From Nemophila menziesii (taxonomy: Eukaryota > Streptophyta > Magnoliopsida > Boraginales > Hydrophyllaceae): 64,000 bases of DNA. Location of the stretch: positions 21,069,507 through 21,133,506 of the forward strand of contig JARWIR010000017.1 in the NCBI GenBank assembly GCA_029959085.1, given 5' to 3'. Positions within the stretch are counted from its first letter, which is position 1. Every line of letters starts with the position of its first letter. Positions 45,650-54,977 of this stretch are shown in pieces. Made by a program: the position numbers and the translations under genes. The notes beneath the pieces are model-generated. The model did no database searches and was not told the DNA's origin. It was given only the letters and a program-made list of their open reading frames with translations.

Positions 45650-46465
45650 CTAGTAAAAGCAGGTGGTTGAGCATCAAGATTATCAACATAAGCTTCAGAG
45701 GAAAGACTTGAATCATCAAGTGAAAACTCCATAAAACCCAAACCATTACCTTGAGTTACCGCTTCTGCAAATAATATATCTCTCTCATTTGGTTCATATT
45801 CATTACTCGATATCTCAACCGCCTAAAACACCAAAAACACAATTAACATAAAGGGCCTACATTGCAATTCACACATCCGCCACATCAGGAAGAAAAATCA
45901 ATTCATTTTTTCTTTTATATGTATTTTGTATAGCCGGATCCCTCCACACTTCTTCAACTAAAGGAGCATATTCACGTGTTGCAGCAGGAAAAAATGCATC
46001 TAAATCTCATGTAGCTATAATATCTAAAACCCAATCTGAGAAATGCTTTAACCTCAAGTTCAGTGAATATTCACACTCAATATCTTCTGTGGACTCCACC
46101 TAGTTAAAAATTAAACGTGATTTTTGTTACGAAAGTAAGGGACCTATTATGCAAATATATTTATTTTGTACCTGTTTCTATCTTTGATAAGGCTTCCTCT
46201 TCAAAGCGTTCACGTCCATCGAGTAATAGAATGGTTTCCGAGTGACGGCGGTCTTGTGTAGGAGAACGACACCTCAGCCTCTCCACCTAGTTACAAATTA
46301 GACGTGATCTTTGTTACGAAAGTAAGGGAACTATTATGCAAATATATTTATTTTTACCTGTTTCTATCTTTGATAAGGCTTCCTCTTCAAAGCGTTCACG
46401 ACCATCGAGTAATAGAATGGTTTCCGAGTGACGGCGGTCTTATGTAGGAGAACGACTTGGTGTGG
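45650..46465 (-). pseudogene. XLG: Captured fragment of extra-large G-protein (XLG) gene, exons and introns
   Basis: Three exon-like blocks on the minus strand. 46462-46358 and a tandem copy at 46275-46172 encode RHSETILLLDGRERFEEEAL and end at CAG|GTA donors. 46099-45875 encodes LRLKHFSDWVLDIIAT, a stop, then [19 protein letters not shown] and [12 protein letters not shown], ending at a GTGTGA donor. 45822-45650, after TTTTAG, encodes [20 protein letters not shown], then [16 protein letters not shown] and ends at AG|GTAATG. As I recall the family, these match consecutive parts of the G-alpha-like domain of plant extra-large GTP-binding proteins, signalling partners of G-beta-gamma at the plasma membrane. 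Retained introns show DNA-level capture. The 5' half and the 3' end of the gene are absent. Confidence 0.75.
46094..46465. repeat. Tandem duplication, period about 186 bp, containing an XLG exon
   Basis: Copies at about 46094-46279 and 46280-46465 are nearly identical (CCACCTAGTTA-AAATTA-ACGTG, CGAGTGACGGCGGTCTT), so this duplication is younger than the one at 45161. Confidence 0.9.
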
Positions 46466-46872
46466 GAAGGTTTCTTTTTTGTTTTCAGCGCATTCTTATA
46501 CGGTAAAAGGCTTCCAAAAATCATATTAATGGCCATCGTAGGATTAGTATAAAAGTTTAATAGATATATTTAAATCACATATTCTGAATTTTTTTAAAAG
46601 TGATAAGATTATGTTAAAAATAATCTTAATTCTTACCTTAATTTGGATTCTTCGCCAAGCGGATGATGATGGTGGAGAATGGTTCCTGAGAGTCGTTTTT
46701 CTTGTGCAGACGTGCAGGAGAGCGGCTTGGGATGGGAAGATGAGTGTGAAGAAAGTTGTTATAATTAGATTATATAAAAATTAAATATTTTAAAAGTGAA
46801 AATGAGAAATTCAACAACACGACTGTAATTATCAAAAGGTAATTCCCTAAATATAAGATACCTCTTGATATT

Positions 46873-47110
46873 AGAAGATTTCTTTTTGTTTTTTGTTTTA
46901 AATTTTGAATTTTAAAAATAAGTAATATATAAAATATGAGAAATTTAAGGAAATGATATGTGAGAAGATTTTTTTTTTTTGTTTTTTGTTTTAAATTTTG
47001 AATTTTAAAAATAAGTAATATATAAAATATGAGAAATTTAAGGAAATGATACATGAGAAGATTTCTTTTTGTTTTTTGTTTTAGATTTTAAATTTTAAAA
47101 ATAAGTAATC
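46873..47110. repeat. Tandem repeat, period 90-93 bp, about 2.6 copies
   Basis: Units start AGAAGATT at 46873, 46963 and 47056 and contain GTTTTAAATTTTGAATTT and AAAAATAAGTAATATAT. The apparent reading frame on the minus strand is a by-product of the repeat. Confidence 0.9.
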
Positions 47111-47292
47111 CAAGGGTTGAAAAATATAGAGGAGACATCAAGATATTTTAAACCGTAGATTGAATTTAGACAATCTAGACCATTAATTATAATCGATCTA
47201 AAGGCTGAAAATGATTGAAATTTGATCCAAAGGCTAGAAAATGTGGAGAAAAAAATAAGACATTTCGGGCCGTCGGCCCTTCTCCAATATTA

Positions 47293-47295
47293 TAT

Positions 47296-47376
<81 letters not shown>
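47293..47376. repeat. (TA)n microsatellite, right of nested insert
   Basis: About 40 TA units with a few interruptions (AAA, ACA). Confidence 0.95.
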
Positions 47377-47643
47377 GGATCATAAAGGATTGTAAGAATC
47401 CTTTAATAAACTTTTCTCTTTAATTCTTTCCAATCCAAACAAAGGAATGTGATTGTTATTATTTTTAATACAACCACACCTTTTTCAATCCTCCAACCCA
47501 AACAAACCCTTAATCTTTGCTTGGTATGAATGACCTTTTCATCTTTGCCTGAGGGCCATTTCCGTCCTTATCTTAGTGAATTTATTCACACTTTATCGAG
47601 CGTGCTGTGTTGTTTAGTTTTTGAAAATATCAGAAATGTATTA

Positions 47644-47897
47644 CTTTCTCCGTTTCAAATTTTTTGTTCATTTTGCTTTTCCCACATATTAAGATAAGTA
47701 ATAATTACAATCCATATTACAAAATTACCTTTCATAAAGTGTTTTGATATCTTAAATGTGTATTGGAAATATAAATTTTAATTTTTTAATAGGGGTAATA
47801 ATGGAAAAATTGAGAAAAAGTGTCTTGACATACTAAGTGGACAAACATTTTGAAACAACAATTTTAATAAGAGCACAAACATTTTAAAACGGAGAAG
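47644..47897. mobile_element. Stowaway-like MITE (Tc1/mariner type)
   Basis: Inverted ends CTTTCTCCGTTTCAAA and TTTAAAACGGAGAAG with TA on each side (47642-47643, 47898-47899). Length 254 bp, AT-rich, non-coding. Matches the CTCC-GT end type and TA target of Stowaway elements. Confidence 0.8.
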
Positions 47898-48079
47898 TAT
47901 GGTTAAAAGTTGTCAATGCACTTTTGTTTTTGACCAATCAATGCACATGTTCGGTATATGTGTTTTAACTGTTCTGTTTTTGTTCATTAACATTAACAAA
48001 GATAAAATTGATGCTTTTACAAGTACTCTTTCTAATTAATGCAGGGCATCAATACACATAATTAACTTCCACAAATAAG

Positions 48080-50033
48080 TTATTCTTGTTAGTAGAGATA
48101 ATCCTGATGATGTTAGTAATGAAGTCTCTCGGTCACTTAATATCGGGATAACAAGGTCGCTCAACAACTACTTGGGCCTTCTGTTCTCTTTCAAAAGATC
48201 TAAATCTGAAAATCTTAATTATATTAAAGATAAACTCCTATCTAAATCTGTCAGTTAGGTCTCAAAACTATTACTGGATGGTGGGGAAGTAAGTTCTTAT
48301 TAATGCGATTCTTCAATCCATTCCTAATTATGCAATGTCCATCCTTAAATCCCCAAAATATCTATGTGGGAATATGTCTGGGATTATTTCCATTTTCTGG
48401 TGGAACTCACATCATAAGAAAAGAATCCATTTGATGGCATGGAAAAAAGTAGTCAAATCAAAATCAATCCGGGGTATTGGTTTTAGGGACTTTCATAAAA
48501 TGAATTTGGCTCTTCTAGCAAACCAAGTTTGGGGGATTATTAATAATTCGGACTCACTTGTTTCAAAAGTGCTTACAGAAATATACTGCCTAAATGGAAG
48601 ATTATGGGATATTAAACTGTCAAAAACGTGATCCTGAAGCTGGATAAGTATCTTTAAGGGAATTCAACTGCTTAAGAAATTTTCCATTTGGAAGATCGGT
48701 AAAAGAGCCTTAATACCAATATATGATAACATATCTGGATTGGTAAAGGTTTCAAAGTAGATAGGCCTATCGATTGCAAGATCGAAGTGGTAGAAAAACA
48801 TTATAATAAAGAGTTGACAAGTGATCTTTAACCAAAATATACCCCCCAAAATTGTTGATGAAATAAAAAAGATCACAATCCTTCAATTGGACAAAGAAGA
48901 TAAACTCATATGGCTACTAACAAAAAACAGTATTTAATCTACTATATCAGGATATCACGTCCTCGTTAATGAGGAAATGTGAGGCCTAACATTCCCGTGT
49001 TGGTGAAAACAATAAGAGTGATATCTGGAAAATTGTTTGGCATTCTAGTGTCCCTTCAAAAGTCAGGACAATGGTGCTCTACTTACAAAAAGTAATCTCT
49101 GCCAGAGAAAATGTGTCCAAGACGCAAGATGTGAATGGTGCAAAACTGGTAAAGAAAACATCGAAGATTTGTTCCTTAAATGTCCATTTAGTATCAGCGC
49201 TTGGGCTGACTTTTCTATGCATATCAAGATCGACCGTGAGTCTAATGTTACATTCACGGAGTGTCTTCTACAAAACGGTTAACAACTATACCACTAATGT
49301 GTGGGATAAAAGGATTGCTACTGCCTCCATTCCGTGCACGACTTGGAATATTTGGAAAGTGAAAATCAAAGGTTTATTTGAAAACAAAAAATGGTCCATC
49401 CATGAAATCACTGGCAAAACTAACACTATCATTACTAAGTTATTAAGAACATCATCCCCTATTGTTCCAGACAACTAATTTGATTAACAACAAGGGTGAT
49501 AGTGAAAAGGATCGGGATAACCCCATTCTGCTTGAGGATGCAAACTCTATCTGGCTTATTGATGCTTTGTTTGTCAAATAATAGGAACCAGCAGCAGTCA
49601 CATCTATTGCTGTTGATACTAAGGGTGAGATTACACACAAGGTCATGAGAATATCCTTTGTGAGAAGTGCAATTGAAGGTGAAAATTGATTTGTCCTCTT
49701 GGCCATGAGATCAACTGCTTGTCTCAATCTTCAAAGTTGTTATTTTTACTCTAACAACCTTGAGCTTATTCAAGTATTCATAAAGAAGAGGGTTTACACT
49801 GGAGTACCCAGCCTCTCCTTGTTGAAATGTAGAGTTGGTTAACTCTATTCCTTAAATGGAAAGTCTCCCACACCAGTAGATGTTTTAATGGTAATATGGA
49901 TGCGCTTGCTAAATATGTTCGACGTAACGTTGACATGATGGCACGATCACCTTTCTTAGCAAATTTTAATTTTGTCCAGTATTTGTAATAATTATAATAT
50001 TACCTAATCATCTTTTTCTAACAAAAAAAATTA
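48080..50033 (+). pseudogene. L1-type LINE, degenerate 3' half
   Basis: In order: the region after the RT catalytic core (ITRSLNNYLGLLFSFKRSKS, LINAILQSIPNYAMSILKSP, KSIRGIGFRDFHKMNLALLA; 48155-48600), a zf-RVT finger (CEWCKTGKENIEDLFLKCPF, about 49130-49190), an RNase H-like piece (TSIAVDTKGEITHKVMRISF, about 49600-49660) and the tail GNMDALAKYVRR near 49900. Frames change repeatedly. An A-rich 3' end lies at about 50024-50033. Confidence 0.82.
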
Positions 50034-50298
50034 TCTTACAATTTCATAGACATAAAATTAAATATATTTTCGTAAAACATTAGGTTTAACAACCCAAATT
50101 TTAACTCAAAAATAGCGCGGGAACGGAGTCCAAGAACGAGAAGCACATGTGCACCGCTAGTCCATATGCGTGTGTTACATCCACCTAGTTGTCCCGATTC
50201 TGCTCAATTTTTTTATTGAATGCAAAAAGACTTCCAAAATTTGAGTCGGGTTCAATCTAAGTAGCATAAAAAATGTGTATGTAAAATTATGAATATGA
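50034..50298. other. Intergenic target region of the young LINE
   Basis: No gene recognised. The last 16 bases (AAAATTATGAATATGA, 50283-50298) are the left copy of the LINE target duplication. Confidence 0.6.
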
Positions 50299-53200
50299 CA
50301 ACGAGGATATCACAATCCAGATTTTATCGGCTAGCAAGCAGGTAATTAATGTCCGCATATCTAAAGTCTCATGTGTTTCTTGGATTCTTTCTGCAGTTTA
50401 CGCAAGTCCGAAGGCGTGGATTAGAGAGTACCTTTGGGATGCTTTAGAAGTGGCTTCGGGTTCTATTCGGGAACCATGGCTGATAGTGGGCGATTTCAAC
50501 CAGGTCGGATTAGCCGAGGACATTGCAGGAGAGGATGATACCGTGACAAGACATATGGTGAAGTTCGAGAGATGGAGGGATGCCTGCGGTTTGGAGGATA
50601 TGGGTTTTGTGGGTCCGAGATTCACCTGGAGTGATTCTTGGAATACGGGTATGAGACTAATGAAACGGTTGGATAGGGTTTATGGGAATCAGCTTTGGAT
50701 AGATACTTTTGGCATCACCAGGGCCAAACACCTACCACGAGTTCATTCGGACCATTCCCCCATATTAGTACATCTAGGGGCCGGCCCACAAGCACTGGTT
50801 AATTCGAGAAGGTTTCGATTCGAGACGGCCTGGTGTTATCATGAGGGTTTCGGTGAATTTGTTTCTAATAGTTGGGTGCAAGAGGGTAAATCGTTGGGTG
50901 ATAATATTAGGGACATTAAGGAGAAGATTCAGACTTGGAAAATGGATACTTTTGGTAATATTTTCCGCCGTAAAAATCGACTTCTAGCAAGAATTGCGGG
51001 TATTCAGAAAGTGTTACAAATAAAATATAACTCTTCACTTGTGGATTTAGAAAAACGACTTAGGGGCGAATTCGAAAGTGTTCTTGAGCAAGAGGAAGCA
51101 TTTTGGTTCCAAAGAGCACATACAGATCGGGTTAATTCGGGAGAGAGGAATACGAAATATTATCATAGAGTGGCTCAAGCTAGGAAGAATCGGAGAGATA
51201 TGATTAGAATTCGGAACGAGAACCAGGACTGGATACTTGACAGCGAGGTAGAAAAGAATTGGGTTCGGAATTATTTCATCGATTTATTTTCTATTGGGGA
51301 TAGTGTGTGTAGACCGTTCGTTTTACCGAGGCTGCCAGCGTTTGAAGATGGGGACATTGGGGTCCTTCGGGGGTCTATCTCGGAGGAGGAGGTCAAGATA
51401 GCAGTTTTTCAAATGGATCCTAATAAAGCACCTGGGCCGGATGGGTTGACTGCTAGCTTTTATCAAAAGTGTTGGTCTACGGTGGGTTCAAAAGTGTACG
51501 AGATGATAAGGGTTGCGTTTGTAGAGGCCCGTTTTCCGAAGGAGATACTAGGGACTCTAATTCACCTTATTCCTAAGACTGGAAGCCCTGAATTTATTAC
51601 CCAATTCCGTCCGATTAGCTTGATTAACGTTTGTTATAAGATTTGCATGAAGATTCTAGTGAACAGGTTAAGACCCATTCTAGCTTGCTACATTGGTCCT
51701 TTTCAAAGCAGTTTTCTACCCCAGAGATCTACCATTGATAATGTTGTCTTGGTGAGCGAAGTGGACCATTTTCTTCGTCACTCGAAAGGGAAGAGGAGTT
51801 TTATGGCAGTTAAGGTGGACTTGGCGAAAGCTTATGATAAATTGAGATGGGATTTCATACAAGACTCATTAGAATCTCTCGGGGTTCCTGAATCATGGGT
51901 GTCACTTATTATACAAGGAATGAGGGACAATGAAATTAGTGTGCTTTGGCGCGGTTTACCACTTCCTCCTTTCATCCCGTCAAGAGGAATTCGGCAAGGC
52001 GACCCTATCTCACCATATTTATTCGTTATTTGCATGGAGCGGCTCTCGATTCTTATCCAACAGCGAGTTGCTAGGGGCGAATGGAAGCCTCTTAGACTTA
52101 GTTCAGGGGGGTTCCCAATCTCTCACATTTTCTTTGCGGATGATCTCATCCTATTTTCGGAGGCCTCTACTCATAATTTTGATATTTTGCAGGACACGCT
52201 GGATATGTTTTGTATAGATGCGGGACAGACGATTAGTAAAGAGAAGTCCTTGATCTATTTTTCCAATAATATTGATGAAGGACTTGCGTCGGACATAGCG
52301 GCTAGGAGCGGTTACAGTCGAAGCGAGGGCCTTGGAAAGTATCTTGGGGTTCCTATTCTCTCGGCTAGAAGACCTCGGGGTTTTTATGGAGAGTTCATAA
52401 ACGATCTTCGTGGGAAACTTTCTAAGTGGAAGGGTAACTCTTTGTCATTGGCAGGCCGTATAACGTTGGCACAGTCAGTCCTTAGTTCGGCTCCGATGTA
52501 CGTTATGCAAGTGGAGAAACTACCGGCTTATGTCTGTGAGGAAATTGACAAGATTCGTAGAGATTTCATTTGGGGTTCTAGTGAAGAGGTGAATCGTATT
52601 AACTGGATTGCGTGGAAGGATTTATGTAAACTGAAGGTAATGGGTGGACTCGATTTTCGGCTAGCGGTAGATATGAACAAAGTTCTTCTTGGAAAATTGG
52701 GGTGGAAAGCCATTCATGATAATACTACATTGTGGCCTATTGTTATGCGTCAAAAGTATTTTAAAACGAGTCATTTACATTACGCTCCAAAGCCTAATGA
52801 CTCAAGAGTTAGTAGGGCCATCGTGGAAGGTATTGCCGTAGTTAGACGGGGATCCCGATGGCTCTTGTTAAATGGGACGGAAGTTTGCTTTTGGTTGGAC
52901 GTTTGGGTTGGGGATTGTCCCTTAATTGAATCAGCTACTGGGTATATTGAAGTGGGTGATCGGGCTAATAAAGTTAAGGATTACACGCGAGAAGATGGCT
53001 CTTGGGATTGGGGTAAATTTCAACATCTTTTACCAAATTCTAAGCTCCTAGAGATTACGGAAATTCGCTTGAATCGCAGCAATGTTGAACGTGATAAACT
53101 CTCCTGGTCTAGGGAGCTTCATGGGGTTTATACCACCAAATCAGCTATGTGGGAATCGGAGTCGGATATGTCAAGTCCTATTGTTAAATGGGGTAAAGTT

Positions 53201-54601
53201 TGGAAAATAAAATGTCCCCAAAGGATACGAGTGTTAATTTGGAGGGCGATACACGAGAGGTTGGCGACATGTGGTAATTTGTGTAAAAGAGGTGTTACGG
53301 ATTCGGATCTTTGTCCGTGTTGTGGAGTGGCTGTGGAAAGTGCAATCCATATCTTTAGGGATTGCTCGAAGACTAGGGAGGTGTGGAGGTTAATAAGGGT
53401 GGAAGTTAGTAGCTTTAATGGTAGGCAAAATATGGAGCATGTTGAAGAAGAAAGGGGACACGCTGGGAGGGCAGAGAACGCAGGGACTAGGAGTGCAATT
53501 ACTGGAAATTGCAGGGTGGCTGAAAATATTTTACATCACTGTAATTTCTCTAATGTAGGCCTGTTCCAGGTTCGGACCACAGCAGGTCAACAGCTTGGGA
53601 CTTCGTCTTGCCAGCAGCTTGGGCCTACCAGCGTACAGGTCCGGGATCAGCATCAGGTGGGGCAGCGACAATTGACAGCTGGACAGTCACCGCATGAGGC
53701 AGCGGAGCAGAATGATTTGGATGAGACTTCGTCAACAGATTCACAAGTAATAGCTAATTGGTGGAATAAAAATGTCTCTAGTGATTTGCTTTATTCGGGT
53801 TTATCGTGGAGTGTATTCTTTGGCGCCATGGTGGATGTTATTTGGACAGAACGGAACAACTTAGTTTTCAATGGAGGAGTGTTTCCATCAGCTAGGGCTC
53901 TACTTAATAAGGCTAGGTTTAAAGCTATAAACTTCTCAAGGGTATGGGGACAGCTACCAGGTCAGGTTTCGAGTAATAGAAATCAAGTCAGATTCGTTGG
54001 GTGGAATAAACCTGAAGATGGATTCAAGATCAACACTGATGGGAGTTTTGACAACTGGAGGAAGTGTGGTGGGGGTGGTGGAGTAATTAGAGATAGCGAA
54101 GGAAGTTGGGTGTGTGGTTTCTCAATGAAGATTGAGCATGATATGATTTCTATGATCGAGTTGATAGCTCTTAGTCATGGACTTAGTATGGCGGAAGAGT
54201 TAGGATTGAGGAATGTTGTTGCTGAAGTAGACTCCAAGGAAGCGTTAGATATGATACAACAAGAGGGTTACGATAGAGGACCGGCGGCATTATGGACCCA
54301 ACGGATAAGGAATATTCTCATTCATAACACCTCCTTTAGCGTGAGAGGTATATTCAGAGAAGGTAATTGCTGTGCGGATTGGTTAGCGAAAACTGGGATT
54401 AGACAAACAGAGTGTTTCATTCGATATAATAACCCTCCCGACGGTGTTTGGAGCATCCTTACTCGTGATCGTATGGGATGGACTACCCCTCGAGTCATCC
54501 ATAGCCCTAGTCTAGTTTGGGATGTACTAGTTTAGCTGTTTTGTGATGTAATTGTTATTCCGTGATCTCGTTTTCGGGATCTCCCTTATAATTAAAAAAA
54601 A
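50299..54601 (+). mobile_element. Young 5'-truncated LINE with open pol frame, 16-bp target duplication
   Basis: Flanked by AAAATTATGAATATGA at 50283-50298 and 54602-54617, identical in both copies. The sequence starts inside the endonuclease domain and ends in an A-run (about 54594-54605) after a 3' UTR of some 60 bp. A long intact frame and an unaltered duplication both indicate a recent insertion. Confidence 0.93.
50300..54535 (+). CDS. LINE ORF2 protein: endonuclease (C-terminal part), reverse transcriptase, zinc finger, RNase H
   Basis: Target-primed reverse transcriptase of an L1-type element. The frame is open from the truncation point (about 50300) to the TAG ending at 54535, with no native start codon; the first listed codon at 50450 is GTG. 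Counting from 50450: endonuclease motifs WLIVGDFNQ (10-18), FTWSD and SDHSPI (to about 105); RT with AYDKLRWDF (about 460), GIRQGDPISPYLF (about 512) and FADDLILF (about 562), the Asp pair intact; zf-RVT finger CPCC...HIFRDC (about 954-972); a Gln/Gly/Ala-rich insert (about 990-1100); then IWTERNNLVF and RNase H with INTDGSF (about 1193), IELIALSHGL, AEVDS and NCCADWLAKTG. All catalytic residues that I can judge are present; the missing start of the endonuclease makes retrotransposition in its own right unlikely. Confidence 0.93.
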   Translation, partial: NEDITIQILSASKQVINVRISKVSCVSWILSAVYASPKAWIREYLWDALEVASGSIREPWLIVGDFNQVGLAEDIAGEDDTVTRHMVKFERWRDACGLEDMGFVGPRFTWSDSWNTGMRLMKRLDRVYGNQLWIDTFGITRAKHLPRVHSDHSPILVHLGAGPQALVNSRRFRFETAWCYHEGFGEFVSNSWVQEGKSLGDNIRDIKEKIQTWKMDTFGNIFRRKNRLLARIAGIQKVLQIKYNSSLVDLEKRLRGEFESVLEQEEAFWFQRAHTDRVNSGERNTKYYHRVAQARKNRRDMIRIRNENQDWILDSEVEKNWVRNYFIDLFSIGDSVCRPFVLPRLPAFEDGDIGVLRGSISEEEVKIAVFQMDPNKAPGPDGLTASFYQKCWSTVGSKVYEMIRVAFVEARFPKEILGTLIHLIPKTGSPEFITQFRPISLINVCYKICMKILVNRLRPILACYIGPFQSSFLPQRSTIDNVVLVSEVDHFLRHSKGKRSFMAVKVDLAKAYDKLRWDFIQDSLESLGVPESWVSLIIQGMRDNEISVLWRGLPLPPFIPSRGIRQGDPISPYLFVICMERLSILIQQRVARGEWKPLRLSSGGFPISHIFFADDLILFSEASTHNFDILQDTLDMFCIDAGQTISKEKSLIYFSNNIDEGLASDIAARSGYSRSEGLGKYLGVPILSARRPRGFYGEFINDLRGKLSKWKGNSLSLAGRITLAQSVLSSAPMYVMQVEKLPAYVCEEIDKIRRDFIWGSSEEVNRINWIAWKDLCKLKVMGGLDFRLAVDMNKVLLGKLGWKAIHDNTTLWPIVMRQKYFKTSHLHYAPKPNDSRVSRAIVEGIAVVRRGSRWLLLNGTEVCFWLDVWVGDCPLIESATGYIEVGDRANKVKDYTREDGSWDWGKFQHLLPNSKLLEITEIRLNRSNVERDKLSWSRELHGVYTTKSAMWESESDMSSPIVKWGKVWKIKCPQRIRVLIWRAIHERLATCGNLCKRGVTDSDLCPCCGVAVESAIHIFRDCSKTREVWRLIRVEVSSFNGRQNMEHVEEERGHAGRAENAGTRSAITGNCRVAENILHHCNFSNVGLFQVRTTAGQQLGTSSCQQLGPTSVQVRDQHQVGQRQLTAGQSPHEAAEQNDLDETSSTDSQVIANWWNKNVSSDLLYSGLSWSVFFGAMVDVIWTERNNLVFNGGVFPSARALLNKARFKAINFSRVWGQLPGQVSSNRNQVRFVGWNKPEDGFKINTDGSFDNWRKCGGGGGVIRDSEGSWVCGFSMKIEHDMISMIELIALSHGLSMAEELGLRNVVAEVDSKEALDMIQQEGYDRGPAALWTQRIRNILIHNTSFSVRGIFREGNCCADWLAKTGIRQTECFIRYNNPPDGVWSILTRDRMGWTTPRVIHSPSLVWDVLV

Positions 54602-54617
54602 AAAATTATGAATATGA

Positions 54618-54977
54618 GGGCCCACCCCCCCCCCCCCACTCTCTCTCTCAGACACACACATTAATGGAAATAATCCTAATAATCTCGCTAATTTTTATGG
54701 TTTGTTCTTGACTTTATGTATACATAGGTTGTCCATTTTTTTAGAAAATCATGTCATAACAACAACGTAGTGTAGGAAAATAGATGAGATAAATTATACT
54801 TTAAAATTTAGTTACTCATCTAGTCTCCTGGAATCACTTCCATAACACACTATCAACGACCCGTAACTTTAGTCTCTAGTCACACAGAGTGGGCCTCCAT
54901 AATTATGTGGCCTCAATTCGTCATGCTAGACGCCGCTGGGTCAACTTGAGACTTCCCCCAAGTTTACCGTGCATTAC
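54618..54977. other. Intergenic; poly-C and CT/CA microsatellites
   Basis: A run of about 14 C at 54626-54639 followed by (CT)n and (CA)n. The remainder has no recognisable gene. It ends at the LTR start at 54978. Confidence 0.6.

Larger units (their letters stand above)
44839..47290 (-). mobile_element. Gene-capturing element inserted in a (TA)n tract (Helitron-like or Micron-like)
   Basis: Begins CTAGGTATGAACCCGTGCCT and ends GGGCCGTCGGCCCTTCTCC, a short GC hairpin, with (TA)n on both sides. Inside are two tandem duplications, a 90-bp repeat and intron-containing exons of an XLG gene on the minus strand. The GC hairpin near one end, lack of terminal inverted repeats, AT target and captured exons resemble Helitrons; insertion into TA microsatellites resembles rice Micron elements. 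A canonical Helitron CTRR end is not present, so the class is uncertain, and the minus strand is given only because the captured gene points that way. Confidence 0.5.
44480..47509. mobile_element. Terminal-inverted-repeat element with TTA duplication (Harbinger/Tourist-like), carrying a nested insert
   Basis: Perfect 12-bp inverted ends GGGTTTGTTTGG (44480-44491) and CCAAACAAACCC (47498-47509) are flanked by TTA on both sides (44477-44479, 47510-47512). A TTA duplication is characteristic of PIF/Harbinger elements and Tourist MITEs. Most of the 3.0 kb is a later insertion between two (TA)n tracts (44839-47290). Without it the element is about 500 bp, a normal MITE size. Confidence 0.72.

Noticed and set aside
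46770..47054. 94-codon minus-strand frame with repeated peptide
   Set aside because: The repetition simply reflects the 90-93 bp tandem repeat.
50450..54535. Treating the 1,361-codon frame as a host protein
   Set aside because: Domain order (endonuclease, RT, zf-RVT, RNase H), A-tail and target duplication show a LINE.
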